This document shows, in pieces, positions 42,474-52,081 of a stretch of DNA of 64,000 nt. The DNA is taken from contig NZ_JANHOF010000001.1 of the NCBI RefSeq assembly GCF_024498075.1, forward strand, positions 434,001 to 498,000. Direction: 5' to 3'. The stretch is from Paenibacillus mendelii. Its GTDB lineage: Bacteria; Bacillota; Bacilli; Paenibacillales; Paenibacillaceae. The notes under the pieces were generated by a model. It was not told the origin of the DNA, did not search any database, and saw nothing but the letters and a program-made list of their open reading frames with translations. Within the stretch, counting starts at the first letter, position 1; every line of letters starts with the position of its first letter. Position numbers and translations under genes: made by a program.

Positions 42474-43895
42474 ATGACGGCTTACGAACAAACCGCCTCC
42501 TGGCAAGCGACCTCCGGCGAATATTACGACTGGACGCAAACACGCCTTCCCGAACGCCCTTATATACACGATTACAGTCGAACACTGACCACGAAATTGG
42601 CCTTGTCCGTCCCGAACCCCGATGGCGGTTCCCGTGTGTTTAACACCTTCGAGCAAGCACTTGGAATCATTCAGGAGACGGACCGTCTTACAAGGGGCAT
42701 CCCCAAGATCCTCTACCTGGTCGGTTGGCAATACAACGGACATGATGACAAATATCCGGCGATGGATGAAGTCAATCCCGCCCTGAAGCGTGCTGAGGAT
42801 GCGACTGCAAGGGACAGCTACCTATGGCTCGTTCGCGAAGCGAAACGCTGGAATACGACCGTCAGCGTCCATGCCAATGTGACGGATGCTTACGACGACA
42901 GTCCGCTATGGGACACTTACGTCCGTAACGAGCTCATATCCCGCAACGAAGACGGCGCTCTGATGCAGATCGGTTGCTATAATGATAAGGCCGCCTACCA
43001 GATCTGTTACAAGCATGAATGGGAGCTTGGCTTCGCCGTGCAGCGCATGGAACGGCTGATCGATTTGCTGCAGCTGGAGCAGGTCGGCACCGTTCATTTT
43101 GACGCCTATTTCCCGAGAGCGAATGTGTACCACAACATCTCGCAAGAAGAAGAAACGAGCTATATGCGCCGCTTGATCCGCTATATGCGCAATCGGGGCA
43201 TCGACGTCACGAGCGAAAACTTCAATCATCTGCGCATCGATCCGCTGCTCGGCCTGCAGCCTTGGACGTGGTGGTTCGATCAGAACCAAGAAGAGCATTT
43301 TGTCGAGCGTCCGGCCGCTTTGTCATGCGGTGCCATCATACGCGACTATTCCCAGTCAGGCATACCTCTCCGGCATGATCTGATGTTCTTGTTCGGAGCA
43401 TCGATGCACGGTGAAGATATTTACTCTAATCATTCGGGTGAGCCGTCGAGAGAAAAGTGGCATTCGGATTTCCTGGAGCAATTTTGCCTGACCACCCTGA
43501 CCTACCAGTTTTTGAATACACATGACCGTCTGCGGCTCGAAGGCAAAGACGAGGAACGCGTCATGTATTATTCGAACGGCTTAAGCGTCCATCTGGCCGA
43601 TCGAACCGTCCGGCAGGACGGACGCATACTGCGTGAAGGCGACGATGGATGCATGCCCGCACTTTGGGCGAAATCGCCGGAAATGATCGCCTACAGCAAA
43701 AGCGGCTATCTCTCCCGGCATTGGACATTACCGCCGGAATGGGACGATGTTACGGAAGCGGATATATACGCCATCGATGCTGCCGATAACGCCCTCCCCC
43801 TTCAACGTGGAGTACGGATTGACGATAGGACGATCGACCTCCGGCTGCCACCGGCTTCGGCAGTCTCTATCGTACCATCTGCCAATACCCGATAA
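42474..43895 (+). CDS. Intracellular GH101/GH129-like glycosidase
   Basis: Protein of 473 residues without a signal peptide. The segment YLVGWQYNGHDDKYP (81-95) is a hallmark of endo-alpha-N-acetylgalactosaminidase-type barrels. GTVHFDAYFPR places a likely nucleophile at Asp210 and VTSENFN a likely acid/base near Glu248. Known GH101 enzymes are very large secreted proteins; this one is reduced to the barrel and a small C-terminal beta domain and should act on imported sugars, as GH129 enzymes do. Start has AGGAGAG. It faces the Lpl-type importer operon and is divergent from its AraC regulator. Confidence 0.75.
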   Translation: MTAYEQTASWQATSGEYYDWTQTRLPERPYIHDYSRTLTTKLALSVPNPDGGSRVFNTFEQALGIIQETDRLTRGIPKILYLVGWQYNGHDDKYPAMDEVNPALKRAEDATARDSYLWLVREAKRWNTTVSVHANVTDAYDDSPLWDTYVRNELISRNEDGALMQIGCYNDKAAYQICYKHEWELGFAVQRMERLIDLLQLEQVGTVHFDAYFPRANVYHNISQEEETSYMRRLIRYMRNRGIDVTSENFNHLRIDPLLGLQPWTWWFDQNQEEHFVERPAALSCGAIIRDYSQSGIPLRHDLMFLFGASMHGEDIYSNHSGEPSREKWHSDFLEQFCLTTLTYQFLNTHDRLRLEGKDEERVMYYSNGLSVHLADRTVRQDGRILREGDDGCMPALWAKSPEMIAYSKSGYLSRHWTLPPEWDDVTEADIYAIDAADNALPLQRGVRIDDRTIDLRLPPASAVSIVPSANTR

Positions 43896-43960
43896 CGTGC
43901 CGAGCCAGGCTATTGTCTCCTTATCGATCGTTCTATCGTCTTGTTAGCGGATCCGAGAAT

Positions 43961-43994
43961 AAGCCCGACAGCCGTTTAGTGAGCTGTCGGGCTT
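43961..43994. terminator. Bidirectional terminator
   Basis: Perfect 12-bp stem AAGCCCGACAGC/GCTGTCGGGCTT with a 10-nt loop, between the glycosidase stop and the convergent binding-protein gene. Confidence 0.85.
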
Positions 43995-44006
43995 CCTTGT
44001 GTCACA

Positions 44007-45668
44007 CTATTTGATTGCCAGTTCGTTCATACTGTCGACAATGGATTGATAGTCGCCGATTTTTGTCAGCTCATCCTGGAATGCACTCCATTCGTCGAAG
44101 TTTCTTTCGCCAAGAATGAATTTGGAGAGATTCTCGTCCAAATAGGTTTTCACGGCGGTCATCACTTGCGCTTTCTTCGCTTCATCTTCCTTGCTCAGAC
44201 GAATGACCGGTGCAAGATCCCAAGTAGGAATCGCGGATTTTCCGCTATGGAATTTACCTGTTCCTACGAATGGATTCAAGCTCTCATACTGACCTTTTCC
44301 ATAGAATGGCATATCCTTATAGCCAGAAACGTCCGGCGCATGGTTTTGCGGCGCAAAGACAAAGCCTTGACGCGTAACCCCTTCGCCATACCATTCTAGT
44401 TTGGCATTCTTCACTTCCTCGGAAGGATCCATAATTCGCACTCTCTTGCCATCCTTCACTTCGTAGTTCATCCCTTCAATACCCCATGTCATGAGATCGA
44501 TCATTTCGGGAGAGTATTGATAGTCCAGCAGCTGCACCATAATTTCGGGATATTTGGTTTTGGCGGAAATCATCGTGCCATAATTCGGATATGCCGTTAA
44601 ACCCGGCAATGCCGCACCTTGCATCCACGGTTCGCCGTATTTCTCATTCTTCGGCAGAATGGCTGCACCCCACTCGATTCCTTGTTCCGGGATCGAATAT
44701 TGCTCCCACCACCCGAGCCAAGCGAACGGAATCATGAAGGATTTGCCTGTTGTCACCTTCTGCTTCAGCTGATCCTGTGATTGGGTCAAAAACTCGGGAT
44801 CAAGAAGCTTCTCCTTATACATCCGATGAACATACATGATGCCTTCTTTAAACGCTTCTTCAGTTGGTCCATACACGAATTTCTCACCGTTCCAATAGAT
44901 ATCGCCTTTCGTGTGGTTCGTGTAGTAGAATGTTTCATGGAATGGCGGCCATTCCTGCGCATTCACAGGATACACGTCCGGGTATAACTCTTTCAGCTTG
45001 ACCGCTGCATCGTAGAACTCTTCCCATGACTCGGGCACTTTAATATTATGTTTCTTGAATATATCAAAGCGGTACAACGATCCGTATGCCGAATCGACCA
45101 TGCCTGTATCGTTCTGGAATCCGTCACCGAAGAAGAACATTTTGCCTTCTGGTGTCTGCAGGGTCTTCTCCGCATATTGGGTCGATTCCAGAAATTTCTT
45201 GTAGTTCGGTGCATACTCGTCAATGTATGGCGCAATATCGAGCAATGCCCCCTGATTGCCGAATTGAAACATGATTTCCGCATCCTTGGTACCGCTCAGA
45301 ATGTCCGGCACGTCGCCGCTGGCCAATTGCAGCTTGAGTTTCTCCGGATAGTCATCGCTGTGAACATAAGTCCACTCGATATCCAGCTTTTTACCGATAT
45401 GGGCCTCCATTTTTTCCAACCATGCCTTATAAAGCCCTGTGTTCGACGGATCTTCTCCAAAACTGGACTGGAACGCACGCAATTTGATGACTTCCGGCTC
45501 CGCGCCTGCTTCTGGCGCATCTTTGCCTGCCTCCTTCGTTCCTTCAGAGGCTTCACCGGTTTTCCCCGTGTCTTCTGCTGCCGGCTTGTCTTCCCCTTTG
45601 CTGCAGCCCGCCATGGCGAGCGATGCAATCAGCAGCAAACTAATTACGAGCACAATGGTTCGCTTCAA
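44007..45668 (-). CDS. Extracellular solute-binding lipoprotein (LplA type)
   Basis: Protein of 553 residues. Signal peptide with lipobox AMAGC (Cys22), a Lys/Glu/Ala-rich linker (about 25-60), and a long binding-protein fold of the LplA type found with paired permeases in Paenibacillus. It is the last gene of a three-gene importer operon, an order (permease, permease, binding protein) common for this subgroup. Substrate unknown; the neighbouring glycosidase suggests a GalNAc- or galactose-containing oligosaccharide. Confidence 0.92.
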   Translation of the reverse strand: MKRTIVLVISLLLIASLAMAGCSKGEDKPAAEDTGKTGEASEGTKEAGKDAPEAGAEPEVIKLRAFQSSFGEDPSNTGLYKAWLEKMEAHIGKKLDIEWTYVHSDDYPEKLKLQLASGDVPDILSGTKDAEIMFQFGNQGALLDIAPYIDEYAPNYKKFLESTQYAEKTLQTPEGKMFFFGDGFQNDTGMVDSAYGSLYRFDIFKKHNIKVPESWEEFYDAAVKLKELYPDVYPVNAQEWPPFHETFYYTNHTKGDIYWNGEKFVYGPTEEAFKEGIMYVHRMYKEKLLDPEFLTQSQDQLKQKVTTGKSFMIPFAWLGWWEQYSIPEQGIEWGAAILPKNEKYGEPWMQGAALPGLTAYPNYGTMISAKTKYPEIMVQLLDYQYSPEMIDLMTWGIEGMNYEVKDGKRVRIMDPSEEVKNAKLEWYGEGVTRQGFVFAPQNHAPDVSGYKDMPFYGKGQYESLNPFVGTGKFHSGKSAIPTWDLAPVIRLSKEDEAKKAQVMTAVKTYLDENLSKFILGERNFDEWSAFQDELTKIGDYQSIVDSMNELAIK

Positions 45669-45729
45669 AACATTCCCCTCCTGCTTTCATTATAATTTGT
45701 TAATCTATAGGAAGACAGATTAACCCAGG

Positions 45730-46617
45730 TTAACCTTTGACCGAGCCGACGAGCATTCCCGTCACAAAATGCCGCTGCACGAACGGGTAGACGAATAGGA
45801 TCGGCAGGATCGTGACGATAACCGTCGCCATCTTGATATTCTTCGGATTGACATTATGCATCTCCACATACCGCTGCAGACCGCCATGATCATTCATATC
45901 CTTGAGCTCGACAATCATCCGGCGCAGCAGCATCTGGATCGGGTGAAGCCTCATATCATTGAGATAGATCATGGCCTCAAACCACATATTCCAGAACCCC
46001 ACCGCCCCGAACAGGGCAAATGTCGCGAGCAGCGCTTTGGACAAGGGCATATAGATCCGGAATAAAATCTTCATATCGTTCGCGCCGTCCAAGTAGGCGG
46101 ACTCCCGCAGTTCTTTCGGTATTTCCTGAAAGAAGGTACGGAATATAATAATATTGAATGCGCTTAAAGCGCCGGGAAGCACGATCACCCATAACGTATC
46201 AAGCAAGTGCAAATTACGTATGAGCATATAGGTCGGTATAAGACCTCCGCCGAAAACCATCGTAATGATCACGAAGATGGTCAACGGTTTACGCAATACG
46301 AAATTGCCCATCGATAACGGATAGGAGAACAAGGATGTCAGCAGCAATTGCAATACCGTTCCGACCAAGACATAGATAAGCGTGTTCTTATACGCTCTCA
46401 GCAAATCGTTGCTCTGGAAAATAAAGCTGTAGCCATCTATCGTAAAGCCCTGCGGATACCAGCTTATTTTCCCCTGCGCGATCAAATCCGGATCGCTTAA
46501 GGAAATCGAGAACGTATTCAGCAGCGGATACAGCATAATGACACAGAGTGCGACCATCAGGGCATAATTGAACACATCGAACATTCGTGAACCCAGACCC
46601 TCGTTGTATGTTTTCAA
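45730..46617 (-). CDS. Carbohydrate ABC permease (LplC/YtcP type)
   Basis: Permease of 295 residues with six predicted helices and EAA loop ESAYLDGANDMKILF. It starts at TTG with AGGAGGTG 7 bp upstream, 15 bp after its partner permease. There is no ATPase in the operon, so it should share the MsmX-type ATPase. Confidence 0.93.
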   Translation of the reverse strand: MKTYNEGLGSRMFDVFNYALMVALCVIMLYPLLNTFSISLSDPDLIAQGKISWYPQGFTIDGYSFIFQSNDLLRAYKNTLIYVLVGTVLQLLLTSLFSYPLSMGNFVLRKPLTIFVIITMVFGGGLIPTYMLIRNLHLLDTLWVIVLPGALSAFNIIIFRTFFQEIPKELRESAYLDGANDMKILFRIYMPLSKALLATFALFGAVGFWNMWFEAMIYLNDMRLHPIQMLLRRMIVELKDMNDHGGLQRYVEMHNVNPKNIKMATVIVTILPILFVYPFVQRHFVTGMLVGSVKG

Positions 46618-46631
46618 GCCTTTTCACCTCC

Positions 46632-47555
46632 TCACCATAAACTGTTTTCTGACACTTTTTTGGAAATATAGTTGCCGCTCGTAATGAGCACGAAGGCAAT
46701 CAATGACAGCATCAAACCGACTGCGGAGCTGTATTCGTACTGCGTGCCCATGATGCCCAGCCTGTACACATAGGTTTCGATGACATCTGCCGTCTCGTAA
46801 ATATTCGGATTGTACATCAACAGCACTTTCTGAAAATCCGTCGATAAGATCGAACCCAGCTTCATGATCAGCATGACTGTCGTAGCGGGAACAATCGCCG
46901 GCCAAGTCACATAACGGATGCGCTGCCACCGGTTCGCACCGTCGATGACAGCCGCTTCATATAGAGCGGAATCGGCTCCGGTGATCGCAGCCAAATAAAT
47001 AATGGCCCCCCAGCCCAACTCCTGCCAGATCGACGAGCCGATGAACAACGACCGGAAATTGGCGGAGAAGTTCAATAAGGGTACCGGATCGACGCCGAAC
47101 CATCCCATTACATGATTAATGATCCCGTCCATGGAAGCGAATTCATGAACAAAACCAACGATGATGACCGTGGACAAAAAGTGCGGGAAATAGGTGATCG
47201 TTTGCACGGCTCTCTTAAATAGTGTGATTCGCAATTCATTCAACAGCAGGGCAAAAACGATGGGAGCCGGAAATCCGAAGATCAGCGAGTACAATCCGAG
47301 CAGCAGTGTATTCTTGATGATCCTCCAGCTCATCGGACTATCGAAGAAAGCCTGAAAATGCTTTAGCCCCGCCCAAGGGCTTCTCAGAATTCCGTCCATC
47401 GCGTTAAAATCCTTGAAGGCGATCAAAATGCCGTACATAGGAAAATATTTAAAAACAAGCATTAATACAAACCCCGGCAGCACCATCATGATTAAATAAC
47501 GCTGCTTGATGCACCTGCGCCAGAAGCTGTTTTTGCTTACAACGTTCCCGTTCAA
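46632..47555 (-). CDS. Sugar ABC permease (LplB type)
   Basis: Permease of about 307 residues with six predicted helices and EAA loop YEAAVIDGANRWQRI. The frame opens with GTG at 47561, but a TTG two codons later has the ideal spacing from AGGAGG and is preferred. First gene of the importer operon; cre-like and repeated AraC-type sites lie in the 337-bp region shared with the divergent membrane-bound AraC regulator. Confidence 0.92.
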   Translation of the reverse strand: MNGNVVSKNSFWRRCIKQRYLIMMVLPGFVLMLVFKYFPMYGILIAFKDFNAMDGILRSPWAGLKHFQAFFDSPMSWRIIKNTLLLGLYSLIFGFPAPIVFALLLNELRITLFKRAVQTITYFPHFLSTVIIVGFVHEFASMDGIINHVMGWFGVDPVPLLNFSANFRSLFIGSSIWQELGWGAIIYLAAITGADSALYEAAVIDGANRWQRIRYVTWPAIVPATTVMLIMKLGSILSTDFQKVLLMYNPNIYETADVIETYVYRLGIMGTQYEYSSAVGLMLSLIAFVLITSGNYISKKVSENSLW

Positions 47556-47643
47556 CTTCACCCCTCCTGAATATTCGATCTATAGAGCCCCGGGTCATTG
47601 CACCCCCTTGGTTGTATGGGGCCGTGAATTCAACATAACCTTC

Positions 47644-47657
47644 GGTAAGCGCTTCCA
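47644..47657. promoter_or_regulatory. cre-like site upstream of the LplB-type operon
   Basis: GGTAAGCGCTTCCA matches the catabolite-response consensus except for the first base (G for T). It lies about 90 bp before the start of the permease gene, in the early transcribed or promoter region. Confidence 0.5.
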
Positions 47658-47673
47658 CAAGAATCACTATTTC

Positions 47674-47791
47674 ATATCGTTTTCAAAATTTCAGATTGTG
47701 CCGGTAGTCATTCATTCATCTGCTTGCCGTTTCTTCAAGTTCCTGTTCTTGTCCAACAATGCGAATTTTTAATATCGTTTTCAATAATTCA
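47674..47791. repeat. Two 20-bp direct repeats, candidate AraC/YesN operators
   Basis: Copies at 47674-47693 and 47772-47791 share ATATCGTTTTCAA and agree in 18 of 20 positions; start-to-start distance is 98 bp. They lie in the same orientation between the divergent importer operon and its AraC-type regulator, the arrangement expected for AraC-family activator sites. Confidence 0.6.
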
Positions 47792-47810
47792 TATTTCCGG
47801 CTGCGCCCTG

Positions 47811-47840
47811 TTGAACTACGGTAATCCACTCCACTATAAT
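47811..47840 (+). promoter_or_regulatory. Promoter of the membrane-bound AraC-type regulator
   Basis: -35 TTGAAC (47811-47816), 18-bp spacer, consensus -10 TATAAT (47835-47840). Predicted start point about 47847. Confidence 0.7.
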
Positions 47841-47867
47841 GAGCGTAAACCGTATGTAACAACATAA

Positions 47868-47883
47868 ATGGAAGCGGTTTCAA
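47868..47883. promoter_or_regulatory. cre site (full consensus match)
   Basis: ATGGAAGCGGTTTCAA fits every position of the CcpA consensus WTGNAARCGNWWWCAW. It lies about 20 bp downstream of the predicted start point and 16 bp before the regulator ATG, so CcpA should act as a roadblock. Confidence 0.8.
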
Positions 47884-47898
47884 AAAAGGGGTAATGGC

Positions 47899-50061
47899 AT
47901 GCATCACTCCGTAAGCTCGGTCATCCGCCGGTTTAGACAGAGCAGTGTGATCAAGAAGCTTCTGCTCGCCAATCTGGTCTTTATGCTGTTGTTATCCGGT
48001 ATCATGGTGTACAACTATACCTATTTAAAGGAGGGCGTAAAACGTCAGGTCCTGCAGACAAATCAAGAGTTTCTCAGCAAGCTTTCGGGCGACCTGTTTG
48101 CAGAATGGCAGCAAATTCGCAATGCCGCATACAAATTGAGTGTAGATCCGAAGAGCAAGCTGATTGCCAATTATCCAAGACATGCAGGCTCTTACTACAC
48201 CAAAATGTTAGATTTCAAGGAAACACTAACAGAGAAAAACCTTACGCTTCCTTTCCGCTCACAGCTCATGGTGTATTTACCCGGTCAGAATCTCGTCGTC
48301 GGGAGCGATGGAACGCGCGATCTTGACGTGTTCTATACCACCTTCGGCACAGTCAATCCGGATTTCTCTTGCCGTTGTTTCCATCAAGGGGATGACATGG
48401 AGAATGTATATTTCTACGATAAAACAATCATCTATACGTACAGGGTGTTCCCGGAGGGGTATATATTTGTCCAGATTGACAAGATGTCCCTTCAGCTCTA
48501 TTTAAAAAATCAAACGAAATTGCTCGACAACGTCATTCTGCTGTCCAGCCCATCGAACCGAAGCATCGTCAGCACGCATGCCTTAAGCCCAGCTCTCATC
48601 AACCAGCTGCAAGGGAATCCGGAGCACATCGCGATCAACGATAAGACGTACACACCGATTCAGCAAGCGAACGACATGCTGGTATTGACCACCCTCTTCT
48701 CGGATAACAGCATGCAGAAGCAGCTCAATACAGCCAATGCCTATGCGTTCTGGCTCTTCTTCGTCTTTCTCGCCGTCAATCTCGGCTTTCTATTCGTGAA
48801 TTGGTCGATGTATCGACCGCTGCGCCGGATTGCCCTGGCATTATCGGAGTATCAGCCTTACTTCTCAAGCCGCAACGAATTCGAAATCATCAACGATACT
48901 TTCACTCAGATGAATTCGGCTACGTTATCCATGCAGCAAACCTTGGCCGATCAGTCGTCCATCATGGAGCATCATGCCCTGCTTCGTCTCATGGCCGATC
49001 CGACACAAGACCTTCATCCAAACGTATCCCGGTCATTGAAGGAGAAGTTCGACAGTTATGTCATTCTCGTACTAATCGAAGAAAACAACAAAGGCGTCCA
49101 GCAATGGAAGATCGCACCGCAGCTGGAGATGAGATTAAACCGGTCCCATCCTTGCATCCGTCTGTACGACCGAAATGAGATGACGGTATATATAGTATCC
49201 TGCAATGATCCTCGGGACGTCGCCGATATCGTCGATACTATCATGGATACAGTGCATGTTGACGGTGAATTGTCGTTATGCGGCATAAGCGCGGTTCATG
49301 ACCACTTGCAGGAGATTGGCTCCGCTTTTCGAGAATCCATTCACGCCATTCATAAATTTGTTCCGGACATCGACCGTTTGCGAAGTACCGTCCTTTACCG
49401 TGCGGGCGACCGCGACAAAGAGTCCATGGTCCAATTATCGATCGATAAGGAACAGGAACTCGTCAATTACACGCTTAAAGGAAATAAAGACGCGGTCTCC
49501 GTCTTTTTCAGCGGCATCTTGGGCACGCTGCATTCCCTCACTTTCGAGCAGGTACGTAACCGGTTAAGATACTTGCATGATTTGCTGATGGTACTCGCAG
49601 GAAGCAAGAAAATTGAGATCGAACAACTGTGGGACATACCGCCGGATTGCTTCCGGTCGTATCATATCGCGTACCTGTTCTATCGGATTCGGGAAGGGTA
49701 CATCATCGTAGCCAAAATGTCCGAACGTCACTCTGCTACGCTGCAGCAGCAAATCGAAGCGTACATTCACTGCCATTATGCGAATCCCGACTTATCCTTA
49801 ACACGTATTGCCGATCATCTTTCGATTACGCATGTATATCTGTCAACATATTTCAAGAAACAGTCCGGCTATAATTTGAACGCTTACATCCATTCCGTCC
49901 GGATTCAAGCGGCGATTCAATTGATGCAATCCCGGCCGGATATGACCATGAAAGACGTTGCCGATGAAGTAGGCTATACGAATGCAGGCACCTTCATCCG
50001 ACATTTCAAGAAAATATCCGGGACGACGCCGACGCAGCATGTGAAGCTTCAACAGGAATGA
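47899..50061 (+). CDS. Membrane-bound AraC-family regulator with extracellular sensor
   Basis: Protein of 720 residues. Membrane helix at about 19-42, an extracellular Cache-like sensor (about 43-285), second membrane helix (about 286-310), a cytoplasmic linker, and a C-terminal AraC DNA-binding domain (about 620-718: LSLTRIADHLSITHVYLSTYFKKQSGYNLN and MKDVADEVGYTNAGTFIRHFKKISG). Such one-component membrane regulators control the neighbouring Lpl-type importers in Paenibacillus. AAAGGGG lies before the ATG, and a cre site lies in the leader. Confidence 0.92.
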   Translation: MHHSVSSVIRRFRQSSVIKKLLLANLVFMLLLSGIMVYNYTYLKEGVKRQVLQTNQEFLSKLSGDLFAEWQQIRNAAYKLSVDPKSKLIANYPRHAGSYYTKMLDFKETLTEKNLTLPFRSQLMVYLPGQNLVVGSDGTRDLDVFYTTFGTVNPDFSCRCFHQGDDMENVYFYDKTIIYTYRVFPEGYIFVQIDKMSLQLYLKNQTKLLDNVILLSSPSNRSIVSTHALSPALINQLQGNPEHIAINDKTYTPIQQANDMLVLTTLFSDNSMQKQLNTANAYAFWLFFVFLAVNLGFLFVNWSMYRPLRRIALALSEYQPYFSSRNEFEIINDTFTQMNSATLSMQQTLADQSSIMEHHALLRLMADPTQDLHPNVSRSLKEKFDSYVILVLIEENNKGVQQWKIAPQLEMRLNRSHPCIRLYDRNEMTVYIVSCNDPRDVADIVDTIMDTVHVDGELSLCGISAVHDHLQEIGSAFRESIHAIHKFVPDIDRLRSTVLYRAGDRDKESMVQLSIDKEQELVNYTLKGNKDAVSVFFSGILGTLHSLTFEQVRNRLRYLHDLLMVLAGSKKIEIEQLWDIPPDCFRSYHIAYLFYRIREGYIIVAKMSERHSATLQQQIEAYIHCHYANPDLSLTRIADHLSITHVYLSTYFKKQSGYNLNAYIHSVRIQAAIQLMQSRPDMTMKDVADEVGYTNAGTFIRHFKKISGTTPTQHVKLQQE

Positions 50062-50095
50062 GCATCTTAAGAGGAGGAGTCTTGATCCTAGAAAG

Positions 50096-50125
50096 AAAGA
50101 CCATCCTACACAAAGGATGGTCTTT
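50096..50125. terminator. Bidirectional terminator
   Basis: Perfect 11-bp stem AAAGACCATCC/GGATGGTCTTT with an 8-nt loop and a following ACTTT. It lies between the AraC-type gene and a convergent gene. Confidence 0.85.
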
Positions 50126-50172
50126 ACTTTAAGGCAAATGCGGTAACGTTGACTGAACTGTTCCCGTTCGTT

Positions 50173-51054
50173 TTATCCCTGATCAAGCTGCTCTATCGAA
50201 ATCTTGTGATAGGATGCTAAAGTGATCAGACTCCTTAGCGTTCTACAGACTCTCCATTCTAACCTCGCCATTTCACCAGGCGGCTCCCACAGAATGGGCC
50301 AGCCGCCATCTTCCTCTTGTTGTGATTCCAGCGCCTCTAAATGATCCTGAATGATCTTATCGGAGAAAATCCTTCTGCAGTAGGAATCTGAGGCTGGAGA
50401 GAAGTCTAGCGGAGTGAGCCCATAGGTTCGAGACGGGGCCTCTAAACAGAAGAAATCCGCTTGATAAAGTTCATCGGACAGTTTCGTGTAAATCATCTGT
50501 GTATCATCGGTTTGAGGTAAGCTTTCAAGAAGGCAAAATGCATTTAATAGTGTATGTGAGTCCTTGTATCGTGTGGAAGAGATATCACTCAAACAGATGT
50601 CTACTGCTTGCTCCAACCAAGGATGCTGAATGCCCTGCCATTGTAATAGACCAACGATGCTCGTAAGCCTGCTAAACGACGCTAATTCTGATTGCGGATT
50701 ATTCCAATGCTCAGCCCGGGGATAGCTGCCTGAAGAAGCCGTTATCGTGACAATTCCCTGATTCAAATCTGCATGCCGTGATACGTAGTCGCAAACTTTG
50801 AAGGCTAAATCTGCATCTTGTATTTTCGCATCGTATAGCGTTCTCAGGCCAAATTCGACATAGAGAGGCTGACTTTCTGGTGTGCGCAAATCCGGTTCCA
50901 GCGCATGCCCGAATCCGCCATCTTCATTCTGATAAGCCTTCATGGCATCCAATACGCTGCTCTTGGATCCCCCATAAAAGAAATATTCGAAAATTCTTCT
51001 TTCTAAAAGTCTTCCATTACTCCAAATGAAATTTGCGGCCTTCTCTACGTTCAT
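50173..51054 (-). CDS. Alpha-toroid (prenyltransferase / terpene-cyclase-like) protein, function unknown
   Basis: Protein of 293 residues, apparently cytosolic. Two segments, NEDGGFGHALEPDLRTPES and EEDGGWPILWEP, match the QxxDGGW/F-type repeats of squalene-cyclase and prenyltransferase alpha/alpha toroids. The catalytic DxDD of cyclases is not seen, and the chain is about half the length of a cyclase, so a binding or modifying role is more likely than terpene cyclisation. The start at 51054 has GGAGGTGG 6 bp upstream, 23 codons inside the longest frame. Last gene after the EamA transporter. Confidence 0.7.
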   Translation of the reverse strand: MNVEKAANFIWSNGRLLERRIFEYFFYGGSKSSVLDAMKAYQNEDGGFGHALEPDLRTPESQPLYVEFGLRTLYDAKIQDADLAFKVCDYVSRHADLNQGIVTITASSGSYPRAEHWNNPQSELASFSRLTSIVGLLQWQGIQHPWLEQAVDICLSDISSTRYKDSHTLLNAFCLLESLPQTDDTQMIYTKLSDELYQADFFCLEAPSRTYGLTPLDFSPASDSYCRRIFSDKIIQDHLEALESQQEEDGGWPILWEPPGEMARLEWRVCRTLRSLITLASYHKISIEQLDQG

Positions 51055-51136
51055 AAGCCACCTCCAAGAATATGGGTCATCACTATATTTTGCAGCAAGG
51101 CGCCCAATTAGGTGAGGCACCATCTTCGATGAAGCC

Positions 51137-52048
51137 TTATTGCTCTTTGGAATAATTATGCTTGTACCTCGGTGTTTTCCTGACTGTTCGGCGTGGTATC
51201 GAAAAATTCAACAGTAAGATCCCAGCCACAAATATGAATGTCCCGCTCATGATGTAAATGGTTATGGGGTCTTGGAAAAACAAATAGGACCACAATATTG
51301 TAAACAGGACGGTACAATTGCCCGCGATCGCGACGACCGCGAAGGGTACCCGTTTGATTCCTTCCGCGAACCAGAAGAAACTAAGACCTGTAATCACCCC
51401 AAGCAGCACCAGCGCCCCCCATGCCGACACCGTAATCGGACCGGTAAAACCGTCAGATTGGATCGGAATCGGAACGGCAACTATGATGGCACTCATGGCG
51501 AATATAGATAAGTTCATGTTACCGTTATCAATGGTCTCCAGCAGCATCCGCTGGCTTAATACGTGCACGGCAGCACCGATACCGGAAAGCGTGAACAGCA
51601 GCGTCGTTAATCCGCTTCCACTGGCAAGCTCGTCTAGCGGCGTACCATTCCAACTGACAACAATGACACCAACAACGCACAACGCTGCAGAAACCCAGCC
51701 CCGCTTCGAAATCTTTTCCTTGAACAGCAATCCCGCTGCAAACAATAATACGACGGTCTGAATAGGCTGAACGAGAATATTGCCATAGGAATAACCGATT
51801 TTCAAGGCTATATTTTCAAACACGTAATTAACCGCCTTAGCCACTGCCCCTATCCAAATCCATTTCATCCCCACGCGGATTTGAATTTTACCATCACGAA
51901 TATAGAGAAAAATCGCAAGACAGATGATGCCGAAAAAAAAGCGCGCAAACGAAATGATGGCACTGTCCACCATCATCGATGCTGTTTTGACTAGAACTCC
52001 GACGAAGCTCCATGCTACTGTCGCCAGCAGGAGTAACAAATAACCCAC
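51137..52048 (-). CDS. EamA/DMT-family transporter
   Basis: Membrane protein of 303 residues with ten predicted helices in two EamA repeats (about 5-140 and 155-290). Relatives export amino acids, metabolites or drugs. It starts at GTG with AAGGTG 7 bp upstream, downstream of the epimerase terminator, so it probably has its own promoter in the short gap. Confidence 0.9.
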   Translation of the reverse strand: MGYLLLLLATVAWSFVGVLVKTASMMVDSAIISFARFFFGIICLAIFLYIRDGKIQIRVGMKWIWIGAVAKAVNYVFENIALKIGYSYGNILVQPIQTVVLLFAAGLLFKEKISKRGWVSAALCVVGVIVVSWNGTPLDELASGSGLTTLLFTLSGIGAAVHVLSQRMLLETIDNGNMNLSIFAMSAIIVAVPIPIQSDGFTGPITVSAWGALVLLGVITGLSFFWFAEGIKRVPFAVVAIAGNCTVLFTILWSYLFFQDPITIYIMSGTFIFVAGILLLNFSIPRRTVRKTPRYKHNYSKEQ

Positions 52049-52081
52049 GAAGGTGCACCTTCTTCACAGATAAATTCAAAT

